Shown: positions 1 to 13,100 of the stretch, piece by piece
Layout of the letters: every line of letters starts with the position of its first letter
Position numbering within the stretch: the first letter of the stretch is position 1
NCBI GenBank assembly: GCA_013399115.1
Contig: VXAA01001141.1
Location: 335,461 to 399,460 of the forward strand
DNA from: Anseranas semipalmata
Lineage: Eukaryota > Chordata > Aves > Anseriformes > Anseranatidae
DNA: 64,000 bases
Reading direction: 5' to 3'
Made by a program: the position numbers and the translations under genes
The notes under the pieces: generated by a model
Told to the model about the DNA's origin: nothing
The model's input: only the letters and a program-made list of their open reading frames with translations
Database searches by the model: none

Positions 1-951
1 CACTCAAACCCAACAAAACTGGACTGCTCGGCCAAGTGCACCCAATACCAGGCCAGCACGGTTCAAACTTGTTTATCTGTGACCTCAATTTTCCATTTCA
101 GATTCTGTCGTGGCAAAGTTCAGTTTATTTAGAATATGATTACGCTCTCTGTTCCCTTACTATCTTCTCTTAACACTTCTATCCACAGATCCATTTATGT
201 GAATACACAGTCCCACCTCTGCTATGCCACTTGGGTACCTGCAAGACCATGGGTTGAAATCCAGTAAGCCAACCTAAAATTAGAACTGATTGGCACAGCC
301 CACTTGTGGAAGTCCACTCACCACGTTTAGTATTTTCAATCTTCATGTAGTTCACTCTTAAACATGGTTCAAAGCTACCACTTTTAACTAGGTTTCCTTA
401 GGCAAAAAAGAGGCTCTGTGATGGTGCCCATGGATCTATCAGCTTCCAACTATTAGCTTTTTAAACCCATTGGCTAATTCTGACCAAATTTGACCAAGGC
501 AGAGAGACCTCAAATGCTGGTATTCTGGCTAAGGACAGCTCAGCTCCCACTGCTCTGAGAGGTTTCAGTCTTTGAGCACCCTGGTAGCACCAAACCAGTA
601 AAACTGGTAGGAACGTGGGAGGATGCTGTGCTCCCGGTGTCCTGGGGAGTGGGTAAGAAATGAGATGTTTTGGGGGAAGTCCAGAGAGAAGGAGCTGGGG
701 GAGATGCTGGGGCAGGGGACACGGGACATAGGGATGCAGCTTCGCTGGTTCTGCTACTCGAGTTTGCTCTGAGCATAGGTTAACCTTCCCTTCCTGAGCA
801 AGAGTTTTTCCTCAAACCAGGCGGAGGAGGACTCTCTCCAGCCAGCAGACATCCCCGAGCCTCACGCTGCACCAGCCCGACCCTTTGGCTAACACAAAAC
901 TGACACAAGCACGTGTCGGACGGCGGAGGCTGCCGGGCCTCTGTTACTCAC
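1..951 (-). other. CSNK1G1: CSNK1G1 intron after coding exon 4 (partial)
   Basis: This is the 5' part of the following intron, running off the left edge. It begins with the GTGAGT donor at 946-951. I see no further kinase codons, CR1 copy or long simple repeat in it. Open frames here have no recognisable protein features. Confidence 0.8.
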
Positions 952-1103
952 CAGCTGGATGGCTATCATTAATACCGTCTTCAGAGTGAACGTCCTATCG
1001 CAGAGGTCAAATAAATCTTCCAAGCTAGGACCGAGCAGCTCTAGTACCATGGCGTTGTACTTTCCACACGGTCCGAAGTAATAAACCTGGGGAAGCCCTT
1101 CAG
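952..1103 (-). CDS. CSNK1G1: CSNK1G1 coding exon 4 (hinge and start of the C-lobe)
   Basis: The exon completes codon 97 as Ala and encodes E98 to L147: [20 protein letters not shown], then [20 protein letters not shown], then [10 protein letters not shown]. It contains the gatekeeper position (L117, by alignment with CK1 delta), the hinge E118-L-L and the CK1-typical [10 protein letters not shown] block that begins the C-lobe. The TFTLKTV form fits gamma-1; I recall TFSLKTV in gamma-3. Residue 97, written across the splice junction, is Ala where I remember Gly in the human protein, a minor change in a loop. Minus-strand acceptor: CATATCCTTCCAG. Donor: CAGCTG|GTGAGT, phase 0. The next exon, expected to begin with a segment like LSRMEYVHSKN, is not in the window. 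Confidence 0.95.
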
Positions 1104-4100
1104 CTGGAAGGATATGAAAAGAATTTAAATCAGTCAGCAGTACAACATTAATAGCCTTCCTCCTGGGTGTAAATCTTTCGCCGTGCAGAGCCTTTGTTTT
1201 CACTCTCGAGTGTCCTTTCTGTTTGATCTTACACAGCAAGCAAATAAGTTTCAGCACGTACCGTGGATGAACCGAGGGCCAAATCGGAGCAGGCTTTGCC
1301 CAGTTACACCCTTGAATAGACAAATGGATTTCAAAGCAATAACACGACCACATGAAAGCGTCTAGCTTTGGCAGCACAAAGGCTTGGACTTCGTGTAACG
1401 AGACACGGAGTTCCCTGCGTTGCACTGAACAGCGGGCAGAGCACAACCCCAGACGAGGGCTGGCACTCGTCTGAGCCGTCAGGAAGCTGATAGCCCTTGC
1501 AGAACACGAGGCATGCCCGAAAAAGGGCTGCTTTTCAAACAGAGTTAATCCATAGTCATCATTATTCAGCACCACCTCACGCAAAGTTTACGTGTATTAT
1601 ATTCACAAGAAAGGAAAACAAAAGTTTTCTGTTAGAAAAGAGCAGAGATTTACATTTTCATCCATCACCACGTAAAAATAAACAACCACAGTCATTAAGC
1701 TTATGTGTAAAACATTTTGCTAAGTTGCACACAAGACTCTTAGCGCAACTGGCAGGAGCCAGAGCCTACCCTTCCCACCTAACAGCCCAGCAATGTATTT
1801 CTCAGCGAGAGTATGCAATATTTATACCCAGCTGACAGTGTCTTTGTGCCGATTCGCTTTCTGAAAGGCACCAGAAAAGGCAAAAACCAGTCTCTGTGTC
1901 TGAGCACTCACTGAGCTGCACAGCACTACTTGAATTATCTTTTAGTCAAAAAGAAAAATCAGACCAGCCCATACAGGGGAGAATACAGCGCAGAGCTACC
2001 TGCAAATTTTTCTAATCAGCATCTAGCACAGGCGCTCAGCATCCTGGCATCAGTATCAAGCTGTGCATCAGACCTTTTTTTCTTGCCAGCATACTTCCCA
2101 GTCTATGTCTCATAAGCACTCCCAAAGCACAATGGAAGGATTTTCATTTTGAAATACAGGGCTTTGTCCTGTGTCAAAACAACTTTGAGCGCACGGGGGT
2201 ACAATGTCCCGCTGTTCGGTGTAACAGCTAAGTATGGGGAGCACTACTACATACGCAGCCTGTTTGCACAAAACCAAGTCACATAGAGGTCCGTAAATTG
2301 TACAGCTTCACCCCTACTACAGGTTCAGGAAAGCTCGTTAATCTGCCCGATGGCACTCATCAACTTGCCAACAATAGAATAAATCCGGCGCTGAGATTAC
2401 TAAAGCTTAAATATTACTGAACTTATACTCCCATAAATTACTCAAAAATAACAAAATAGGGCTTGACAAAGATTACCGTAGGATGGTTTTAATCTCGTTA
2501 TATCACATGCTTGGGGAATCATATTAGGCATCAGTTGTCAGGATGCATTAATGAGGTATTAAGAAATATTGCAGGAATTCCCAGTCTAACATGGGCAATC
2601 TGATCTTTGGGTTGCCAAACACTGGCAACCTGATCTTGGGAAGCTACTGCTCTTAACAGAGCCTTATATTTTAGTGAGCATTAACAGCGATGAAGTCCTC
2701 TGAGAAAACAGGGTTTTGACATAGAAGCAATTCAGAAAGCAATGATAGGATGTGACCCAGACAGCTTCAAAAACATTTTCAAATACCCCAAACAAATATA
2801 AATGATAATTTAATGCCATCAGCTCAGTGTTGAAGGCTTGAACAACTGCAATAGCTCTGGAAGTAACTTATGGAGAGCCACCAAGTTCAGTAAAACTTGA
2901 TGAGGACTTACCTACAGTACTCTGTAAAAAGGACTGAACTCACAAAGGACTCAAAACTGAAACATAAACCTGTATTTCAGAACCAAAAGAGGCAGCCATA
3001 AGGGCAGACAACCGAAACAGAGCTGCTGTTTTGTTTTCAAAAACATCTCTCTAGTACCAAAATCATCATCTACTTTTTAGGGAATACCAGAATATTCTAT
3101 AAGAAGTTTGGAACTGAGACCATTATAAATTCAAGTTATCTATACAGCGAGTACTTGTACCACAATTTCTACATCAGGAGAACAGTCTCGAGAAGTGCAA
3201 ATCAGGAAGGAAACCACTCAGGCTAGGAGTGAGCTAATTACGGAATAGCAGAGAATAAGATTGCAGAAAGGCTCTCAAGGAAGGCGAAGAATCCCATTCC
3301 CAGAGCAAGGGAAAGGAATAAATTTACTGCCTTACTTGGTAAAGAGATGACTGCAATTAAAATTAAATTCCTACTGGACATAAGAACCAGGAAGATAAAT
3401 TACAGCAAGACTCATAAGACAGGGATTTCATGTGGGAAAGGAAGCAACGCAACCATTTCACGCTCCCTGGGGTCCTAGCCCCCGAGTTAGCTTTACCATC
3501 AGCGTTTTGAGCCAAGAGCACGGAGTACCCTTCTCAGCTTTCGCAGCGGGATAAAGCCTCAGGAAGGCTCTGCTCTAGGTGGGAGCTCCTGCAAGGTGAA
3601 GCTGTAGCTAAGAACATTAAAAAAAAGCACCTTAAGTGCCAGCCTACAGAGGACATTATTAGTTTCAGGCATATTTTCAGGGTTCGATTTTCCTCTGAGT
3701 GTTTCCAGCAGCGCTGCTGCCAGCTCTGCAGTCAAGAACTTAAGCATTGGCTTTGCTAGAATAAAAATGCCATAGAACATACCTCATTTTCAGAGGGTGC
3801 TTGGTGGAATCTGACCCAGGCTGCATCGTTCACACATCCTGGATGCAGAGGAGCATCGCTGACCAGCCTTTTGGAGCCTCCTGGCTCAAGCCGGGGCTCC
3901 TCAGCTCCGCACTAGTTACTGCAATAAAATTAGGAGGGATGCAGGGTAACGCACCCTCAGCTCACTCCAACATAAGTCAGTATTCGGTATGTTTTTAGGA
4001 AGGGGCAAAGCTTGAAATAGAACTTGTAATATTAATGGTGCCTGAAGGATCCAAGCAGGCAGATTAGGCTAGATGGCTTCAGGGTGGCCCTCTGCAAATT

Positions 4101-7100
4101 TAAGACAGAGGCATCTCCAAACCAATTCTTCCTACAAACCTAGGAAAATCTACATAAAATTTAATCAGAGCTCAGCTACGTAATTCAGAATGTAGCCTGG
4201 CTCTATTTCAGCAACAAGCAACGTGTCCCGGTCCCACCAACTCCATTGCCATGGCGAGCTACAGGAACTTCACAAATATCACCCATAAATCTGTAAATAC
4301 TTGAGAAGGACGTTTCTAACAAGAGATTGATCGAAGAAAAAGTATCTTTTGTCCAGGCAGTCAAACTTGAGGTTTTTAATGCAAAGCATTAAATGCTGGC
4401 AGAGGACTGGAAAGGTCAAAGGAAGACACCGTACTGTGAAGCAGCCTGTCCTAGATGGAGTCAAAGAGTGCAGGATGAGAAGCCAGGGGCAGAGCAGAGC
4501 CTTATTTTAAGGACTCAATGATACAACTCAACACTTCAAATAAAAACCATGAAGCGTTTAACCCAATTAGTGCATGAAATAACTTCTAAACAAGGAATTT
4601 CTCCATGGCACTAAACGAGACCAACACATTAATGCAAGAAAATCAAGGCATGACATGTTCAGGTTCTCCTCTCGAGAAAAAAGCAGCCTGTTACAGTTGA
4701 GAAGTCATCTCAATTTGCTTAATTGCTTCAATCGTGCTGCTGAATGATTTGGCTTGACAATATTTAAGAGGTCCCACTCCACCCTTGCTTCTGTGGAAAG
4801 TTTATCAACCCAAAAAACAAAGACTGATCACCGCACTGGAATACACAGGCAAATTCTGCTATTTCAGCAGTGCAGCGTCTTGGAAGAAATTCAAGCTGAG
4901 CACAGCAAAAAACTAGCATAGCATTTCGGAGATTAAAGCATCATTGCTGGAACGAGAGCAAATGCAGGCATCAAAGCCAAAACTCAGACTCTGCTACCAC
5001 CACGCTCCTGTGCTGCCACGCGACTCCAGCCTCGGTTTCCCAAGGTGCTGAAACCATGCAGCTCCCGAGGGCTCCACCGAAAGGGATGGTCCCATCCTCA
5101 CTCCACCCTCACCCGACCCACAGCCCCTCCGGCCCCACACAGCCGGGCAGGACATTGGACCAGGTGGTACGGGCAAAAAGCTTGAGCTTGGATGCAAGGA
5201 AGGGAAAGCAACGAACAGCAGGACCAACCCTCTTGGAGAGAGCTTCACCTGAGTTGGATAAACACCACAGAGCTACGCCTTTCAGCGAGTTTCAGTCGCA
5301 GGATCGAGCATCCTGGCTGATTCAAGTCGCGCTGTCTTGCTGCCACATGCTTTGTGGCACGACTAACAGCCCTAATAACTCATCAGACATTCAGCGTACT
5401 CCAACAAGCCACGTTTGTCCAGGCACCAGCTGTGCAAGCCATACAGGCAGTCCAAAGCCGCTTCGAGGACCAGTTATGAAATGGGGAATGGCAGAGAGAT
5501 GCCAATCAAGGGATATGCCCAAGGGAAATCTGATTTTGCAGCATCCGCCCCACGTGGAAGACGCGGAGAGTGGAAACCATCTGCTGTGAATACAAAGAAT
5601 ACGTAGTGATGCTCTCAGAGGCTAAGAATAAACCTAGTGCAACAGCGAGCAACCCAAAACGCACCCAAGAAGAGGCGAGGTAACATACATCAGTTCAACA
5701 GGAAACAGCCACATTTCGTAAAAGGTGAACGAAACTTAGCTCCTAAATCACCAATTTTTTGTTCCCACTGGAATTTGGCTTACGCTGCCCTTAGATGTCA
5801 TGTGGCCAAATAAAGAGGAGCTGAGGTCTTCAACTTCAAGAAGAACAATTGCAGCTCTTTCGTTTTATTAAGGTTCGCGCAGGCTTCAAAACTGAGAACA
5901 ATTGCAGGGGGAGACACTCCTAAGAAAGCCCAAATTAGATACCCAAAGACAGAGGGAAGGGGGAGCAATCCTACGTCAAGCGAACGGCTGATGCTCGATG
6001 CAGGAACGCACTCTACGTGAGCGGCAAGAGTAAGTCTTCATAAAAACTCATCCAGAGGCACAACAGTCCCCCTGCAGCATTAACGCACAAAAAGTTCCAT
6101 AAGATTTTAAAGCAGCACTGATGAATAGGACGTAGATTGTCACAAAATTCTCATTCAGAGCAAAAAGGTTTATTTTTACAAATCACAGAACACAAAATTA
6201 CACGATAAACAGCATAAATAGCAACTGTGTGAGAGCTGAACGTTTATAGCTAAAATTAAACATGTTTCAAACAAATTAAACAAATTGCTTTAGAGTAGTC
6301 AACCCATTTAAGCTGATTACGCTAATGAGGATCTACCCTTCTCTTAATTTTCAAATCAGAATAAAATCCTAGCCAAAACAGAAGCTTTGCTATCAACATC
6401 GACTGGGCCAAGATCTCTTCATTTAACCTCTTAAGACACACCCTGCAGTAGCAGGTTTAAATCTACCCGAGTGTGTTGGTTAATGGGTGATGTCTACAAA
6501 CCACGTTGTGTAGGCTGAAATTACAAAGGCTCATTTGGACCTTCCGGTTTCTGAAGGATCTACTTTAAAAATAGGAATAGAGGAGGAAAAATTAAGATAG
6601 AGTTGTTACTCGGATTAAAGTTCTCTTAATGGTCTTTCAAATATTTGGTGGTATGTTTCGGAGATGTCTTATTTCAAAGCAAGACTGCAAAAGCTTTTCA
6701 GTACAGCCCCCACCACGGCTGCTTCAGTTTTGGGACTGAAACAAAGCTTTGGGCAAAAAATAAAAAAAAATAGCACACATTGCTTCTCTTTAGCATGTTT
6801 GAGAGTCATCAGAGCAATCACTACCAACGGTGGATGAAATTAAGCTGAATGCTTTCATTCCCTGAAGTCAGTAGCAGGCACTTTGCTGTGTCCATGACAA
6901 CACACCGATGAAAATTTTGGAAAATGCTAAAAGCTGGCCACAGGACTCTCAGCGAAGCTGCGGTGATTTAGTGCCCGATTCCTGAGCACGGGCTGTGGGA
7001 CGCACGCGACCGCAGACTGGGTCAACCTTGGGGATGCAGCTGAAAAGCAGCCTCCCGTCCCCAGCGAGCTCCCGGTCTGTGTTTGGGTCCAGTGACAGCA

Positions 7101-10100
7101 CCGAGGAGATGTGACATGGCAGCGCGAAGCACACGTCGTGTGCACACACAGCTTTCTGGTAAGACCGTTTCGGAGTGCTGTTGGTTGACAGAAAAAGGTT
7201 CAAACTTATCTAGCGGTCCTCCTCCTTCATGCTAGCCTTCAATATCCCTCTACAAGAGAGAAATGGGGAACTTTTTTTGCCGTGCAAATTTCAAAGCCCA
7301 GGAATAAGGCTGTAAGCCTCAAACCAATTAGCTAGCGAGATGAAGGCATTGCTTTCAAATGAAAGCAACTTGAACCTTCCTGGCTTTCAGTAATGAGCAA
7401 GCTACGTTAAAGGCTCCTTACAACCTAACTCCCCTCCAGCTTTCATTAGGTCCCTCAAAATCACCTCTTTCCAGTACATTTATTTAGAAAAATCAGCTGC
7501 GTGTTCGTTGTGGTTCACTCTTCGAGTTCAAATGATTAAAAGTAAATCTGTAACTGAACCGAGAACAGGCAGCCTTTTAATCCGAACCGCTGCAGTGGAG
7601 AATCATTAACAGTAAGGACTGAAAGATACCCAACTCCTGAGAGTCTAGGAAAAGGAAGTCAACATACTGCTTTAAAAATAGCCTGTTTTTAGCCCAGTAA
7701 TATCCAATTCAGCTGAAGGGGCTGCAGGGGACGAAGCTTCTGCTCACGCCGCTAACCTGAGGAAAGTCTGCAGTACTCCAGGTTTAGCCGAGGAGCCCAC
7801 TGACTATGAAATGAATGTGCTGTAGAAGACTTCCAGAAGACAGGATGTAGCCCTGGGAGTTTTCTTATGAACAGATTTTCCTACCTCTCCTAAAGCTCCT
7901 GTCAGCGTTGCTGTTGATCGCTTAACGCCGTTTCTTTGCAGGAAGCTCACCACGTTTCAACAGGTTGAGGCTGCTGCTGCACCTGTGAAGTCCAGACCCG
8001 TGGCTGCATGGCACTGATTTAAGAACCAGTTTGTGGGAGCTAGCGAAACCTCTCGTTGACAGGCGAAACAAAACCATTCAGGCCAAAAAGCTTGTGTGAC
8101 AAGGACTATCCAGTCACCTGCAAAGATCCCACCAGTCGGATCTGTCATGTGAAGAGCATCTTCCACTCAAGCCGAGTCCTTGGAAGAACTAACGAAGTGC
8201 TTGATGCACCAGTCATCACCAGGCACTTACTACAAGCACAGTCAAGTGCTCTTAATCTCTTCAGGAAATTTAAAACGTGATAAACGTTTTAATTAAGCTT
8301 TTCGTTTTAACAACATCCTTCATTCCCCAGAGGTACACCCTTAATGGGAAGAGTTTGGGGATGGAGAGCTCCCTGCTCCCCTCCCACTGCTCTGATGGAG
8401 ATCACAGAGGTGACCAACCTTGCTTGGGAATCATGAGCGTTTTCAGCCCAGCTTAGGACTGTAAAGCCTCTGGATCATTTCCCTGCTCTCCTCAGCTTCA
8501 ACACTGCTTTGAGAGCCCCCAGTTTACTCTCTGTTCACTCATCTGAACAGGGAGAAGAGCAACTGGACCTGTCCCCATCTCCTGCCCGCTTCCTTGTGAT
8601 GGTGCCTGCGAGACAACTGGATCTCCACCAGCTTTGGCTCCTTGGGGAGAAGGGACACTCAAAGCATCACTAAAGCAAGAACCCATCCCAGCTCCCTCAC
8701 CCAAAGCCTGTCAAGGAAAGCAGCGGAGGGGCTACCACTAGATAAGCCACCTCCTCAAAGCTCAACTGGCCTTTGCACTGGCTTTCTCTGCTCCCAGCCC
8801 CATTTATTCTAGACGTAACACGGAGCTCAAACTGCTCACCCTGTTCCAGATGTCATCTCAGCAGCCCTTTCACAGCATCATTACAAGCTCCTCTTATTCA
8901 TGCTCTCCCCAACATCCTCATGTTCTGTTTGCTCCAACTGCTGCCAGACACTAAGCTCTCCGTTGCCAGCTTTTTGCAACATCTTCTTGCTTCGGTTGGG
9001 TAATGAATCATCTCCTTGCTAGCAAATGCTAAATGCTTCAGTGTTACTGCCCAGCAGGAGTAGCTGCAGCAGGACTCGCTGCTCGGGTGAGGCAGAGAGC
9101 CTGTGGGGAATAGAGCAAGTGAAAATGTCCCAAAACCATAGTTTGACCCATTCCCCTTCCCCTTCTGATCACAGAGCAACCAAGCCACACGCTTTCGAAG
9201 GGAAGAGATGCCACCTGGCACAGAGGTACAGCAGTTGTATTCGAGCCACCAGCAGATAGAACTGCTCCCATCTCCAGCATGTTTGTGAGTAAAGTGGGGC
9301 TGCTACACAGACTTCGAGACTCCAAATTAATTCCAGAAAGCTAGCAGATTTTGTGCCTCTTCTCAGGATATACAGGATGTATTGAATCCCTGCTGTGTTT
9401 TGAGTAGCTTGTATTTGAATCTACAAAAAAAAGGTACGGGAAAAGGAACAGAAGAAAAACAGACATGGGAAGGACAGAAGGAAGAACATATTTGTTCTTG
9501 CTGCTGGTATAAATCCAAACGATTTGATTTTACTTCAGTTACAGAAAAACAAATTTCACGATCGTGTTATTAAAATGGGGTGATATTTCATTTTCCTGGA
9601 GTCGTACAAGCTGGTTTCCTGCTAACATGACTAGACTCTATTAAACAACTCTTCCCATACACAAAGCAGCAGTTTTAGAGAGGGTACCCAGTGGATGCTC
9701 ACATCTGTATTCATAAAACTCAAATCCAGCTGTATGGTAATACCAACACTTTTTGCTCAGCCTTTGGCTACTGCAAGTGCTCCCCTTCCAAAACCTGGCA
9801 GAAGTTCAAAGCCAGTTGCTTTGATGACCCAGCTAAAACAAACTTTTCCTGAGATTACTTTGAACAGATACGCTTCACAGTAAGCATTAGCTCTGCTCAA
9901 ACACTATCAGCATGGCGTTACTTGACTGAAGTACACCAGCACTTTATCTGGCCAAAAGACAGGGAAGAGAATTAGCCCTTGCCGGGAAAGCTAAGCTGCA
10001 GGAAGACCTTCAAATCTGTTATGCAGGAAATTTACCCAGAAACACCCATTCACGGGCAGTTTTTTTAGCTGTAACGAGTAAACTACAGTCTAGTCAATTT

Positions 10101-13100
10101 GTTTCAATTCTTTACAAAGACAAAAGAATAAAGCGCAACACAATGACCTGCTTTTTTGGCAAGTTTCGGGAGACTGAATTCTGTATTTCACCTCTAGGGC
10201 TCAAGGGAAACGATTTCACTCACATCTCCGCATTACTGCTGCACTTTATTTTGTTAAACTCTTTGCACGTTCTCCAGTTCCAGCGATGGTGGCAGCTGGC
10301 ACATAAGGCAACAGCTTAGCAGGAGGATCGAAACACTAGAATTTTAGAATAGGTATTTTAAACCACCCCAAAAAGTTCCAGCTTAAGTTAATTACCTACC
10401 TTTTCCCGTGTACCTGCAACACAGGGACACGGATGGAAGAAAACATCAAAAGGCTTAACTTCACGTAATTATTCCCCTACCCTCACGTTCCAGTCTGCTT
10501 TGCTTTTGGGATTTCTTTCTGTACTCAGTGGAGCCTGTGTCTCTGCTGAAAGGCATGAGAAGCCGCGGTGCTGCAGTTTTTGAACTTCTTGCAGGTTAAG
10601 TGAAGGGTTACAGCAGCCTGCTGAAGGCAATGGGATTTGCACAAAAAGCTCTTGTGCAATTAAAATACAGCCACGTAGTGAACCAGCTTCCCAGGCTGTT
10701 TTTAAGCTCCCGTACAGCAGGGAGAGGTCACTTTTCAGATCGCTAGGATCCGACCATCAAAATTACCTCCAAAGTCTATCTCTAAAGCCCTCAAAACCCA
10801 AGTGCCTACACAATAGCACTTAAAACGAACACAGCAGTTCGATGGCAACGGTGTCACATCTTGAACACAACGCTGCAGCCACGAGCAGCAGCTCAAAGTC
10901 CTTTCATCACCAACTACAGCCACATCACAACACTTCTACCTTCAAGGCGCACGTCGCTCCGTGCATCGGCTCCACGCTGTTGAACCGGCCACGTGCTATC
11001 AGCAGCCGTCGCGTCGCGGCTCCTACATGTCGGATCAAGCAAGAAACGTGTGGCCTCCTGCTGTGCACTGGGTGGGTTTTGCCTGCCGGTGCAAATCCGG
11101 ATCATATCTGTGATGACTGACTTGGTTCTGCTGGTTGATAACAAAGAAACTGGTTCCCATTTAGTTTTCCTTTGCCATGCAATTCTGGCATGGGATCAGC
11201 TCTCGCTACTGAAAGGGAATTAAGCGGCAGGCTTTGGCTCCTTCATTTTTAAGAGGAATTAAGACGACTAGGGTATCCTCTGGGACTGTACGTTTTTCTT
11301 TGAGAACAAGTTATGCGTATTATTACGTTACACGTATAATCTACAGGATACTTAAAAAAAATTATGAGCTTCTAGGCTTCAAGAGAGCGCTCAGCCACAC
11401 GCAAATTTAACTTCAGAAGCACTGGCAAGGAAGAGGCCACTCGATCCCTGGGAGATGAAAACTGCTAAGAGAGCAGCAATAACAGACTTCTGCTGAATCG
11501 CTCCTCTGCTGTCCAGAGAAACATTTTGATTTGATCTCACCAAATCCCAGGTGGCCCCTGCCCTTCGTCAGCTCATCTCCATTGGAGACTGTCAGCTGGA
11601 GGCTGAGCTCTTCCCGGCACCTACTTCCTCCCCATCCACGCACCAAAAATCTATAGTGCAAGTGAAGTGATCCTTTAAGCTTACAGTGTGCTGGCCAGCT
11701 GCAAAATAGGGTGACGCTGCTGCTGCCTCACAATGCTAACGCAGAAGGAATTTGACAGCTTGAATTACAGCTCAGCTACAACCCACGTCTCTGTGCAGTG
11801 ACCAGGAGCTGTTCCAGCCAGGACGGCACAGCAACATAAGGCAAAGCTGGCGCGTACGAGCAGCACCAGGGGTTGATCCAACAACATTGGGTTCTTGGGG
11901 AGCAGATTGGTCCATTTTAGCCGGATAAAGCTGAAAGAAGTAAGTTTTTACAGCCGTGTACCTCAAATAGTTCATAAGCACACCTGGATCGGAGCAGCAG
12001 CTGAGCAAGCAGCACATCACGCACCCTGCCCTTACTCCTGTGTTCGTCCACCAGAGGAACCCACGGAGGCATCTGGGACAATTTGGCCGGGTCCGACTGT
12101 GACAGATTTACGACCACCACTGCAGGCACATGGGGCTTCAAGGAAAGCTGCCTGCAGGAAAGGCATTTCTCAGCTTCCCGGCACGCTGCCTTTCCCAGCC
12201 ACCTGCACGCTGCATGGTGTTGCTGGGTTTTGATTTGTGATTACTGCAGTGAATACCGGAAGAGTAGGAGATGCATGAGAACTTTTTTGAAATATAAAAA
12301 GGAAACTGCCCTAATCTCATATTCAAATATTAATGGCCTTGCTTTAAAAGCATCTGATAGCTTCCAATTGACAAAGCCTAAATTTAGCCCAAGGAAGTCA
12401 AAACTTCTGATGCTAAAAGAGATGCTGAAGTGTGCATGTTCAGTAAGCCCTTCCTAGCAAGGGAACTGCCACGTTAAAAAAAAAAAAAAGATTTTTAGAT
12501 AGCAAAATATTATTCCTCAGAGATCAACAGCAAGCCTGCTTTGAAAGCAGGCCGGCTGTAGCTGGGCATGTTACTGTACTCCCCTGCGTTTCATTTTGCA
12601 AATCAAAAGCTCTGATGTTGGAGATCCCGCAAGCCCAAAATTTCGTTGGAGTCCCCTGACTTTATAATGAACACGCACAAATACTTGGAGCTGTTGATCA
12701 TCATTCTTCAAGGGCACAGCTAACTTTGTCAGGGACCTCCATATGTCGCACTTTGTTGAAAAAAAAAAGTAATTTTCAATTAAATGAAAACCTTACCTGT
12801 TACCACTTCTTGCTGAGGCATCTCAGACTTATCTTCAATTGCAAGTTTCTTCGCAACACCTTGCAAGATTGAGAATGAAGGTACAAGAGTTTTTGCTTGC
12901 TGTTAGAAAATTAACCTAACAGCTTAAAAGGACCGCTAGTGTCTATGCCAGGGATCTGAAGTAGGGAATTGCTTAAACACTGGATGTGATCCAGAAGAAA
13001 AAGTTGCTTTTGGTGCAAATGGATGTCAATTTTGTATTATCTTGCACAGAAAGAAGGGACTTATCAAATACTTACAGAAACTCAACATTTACATTCTAAG

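Noticed and set aside
3676..3700. GGGTTCGATTTTCC, resembling a tRNA T-arm/B box
   Set aside because: No matching A box, anticodon stem or acceptor stem at the right distance.
4031..4100. Possible old CR1 remnant (AGGCTAGATGGCTTCAGG)
   Set aside because: Only a few bases resemble the CR1 3' region and the order of blocks is not maintained.
5056..5589. 177-codon plus-strand open frame
   Set aside because: Pro/Ser/His-rich translation without family features; overlapped by other frames; intronic and antisense.
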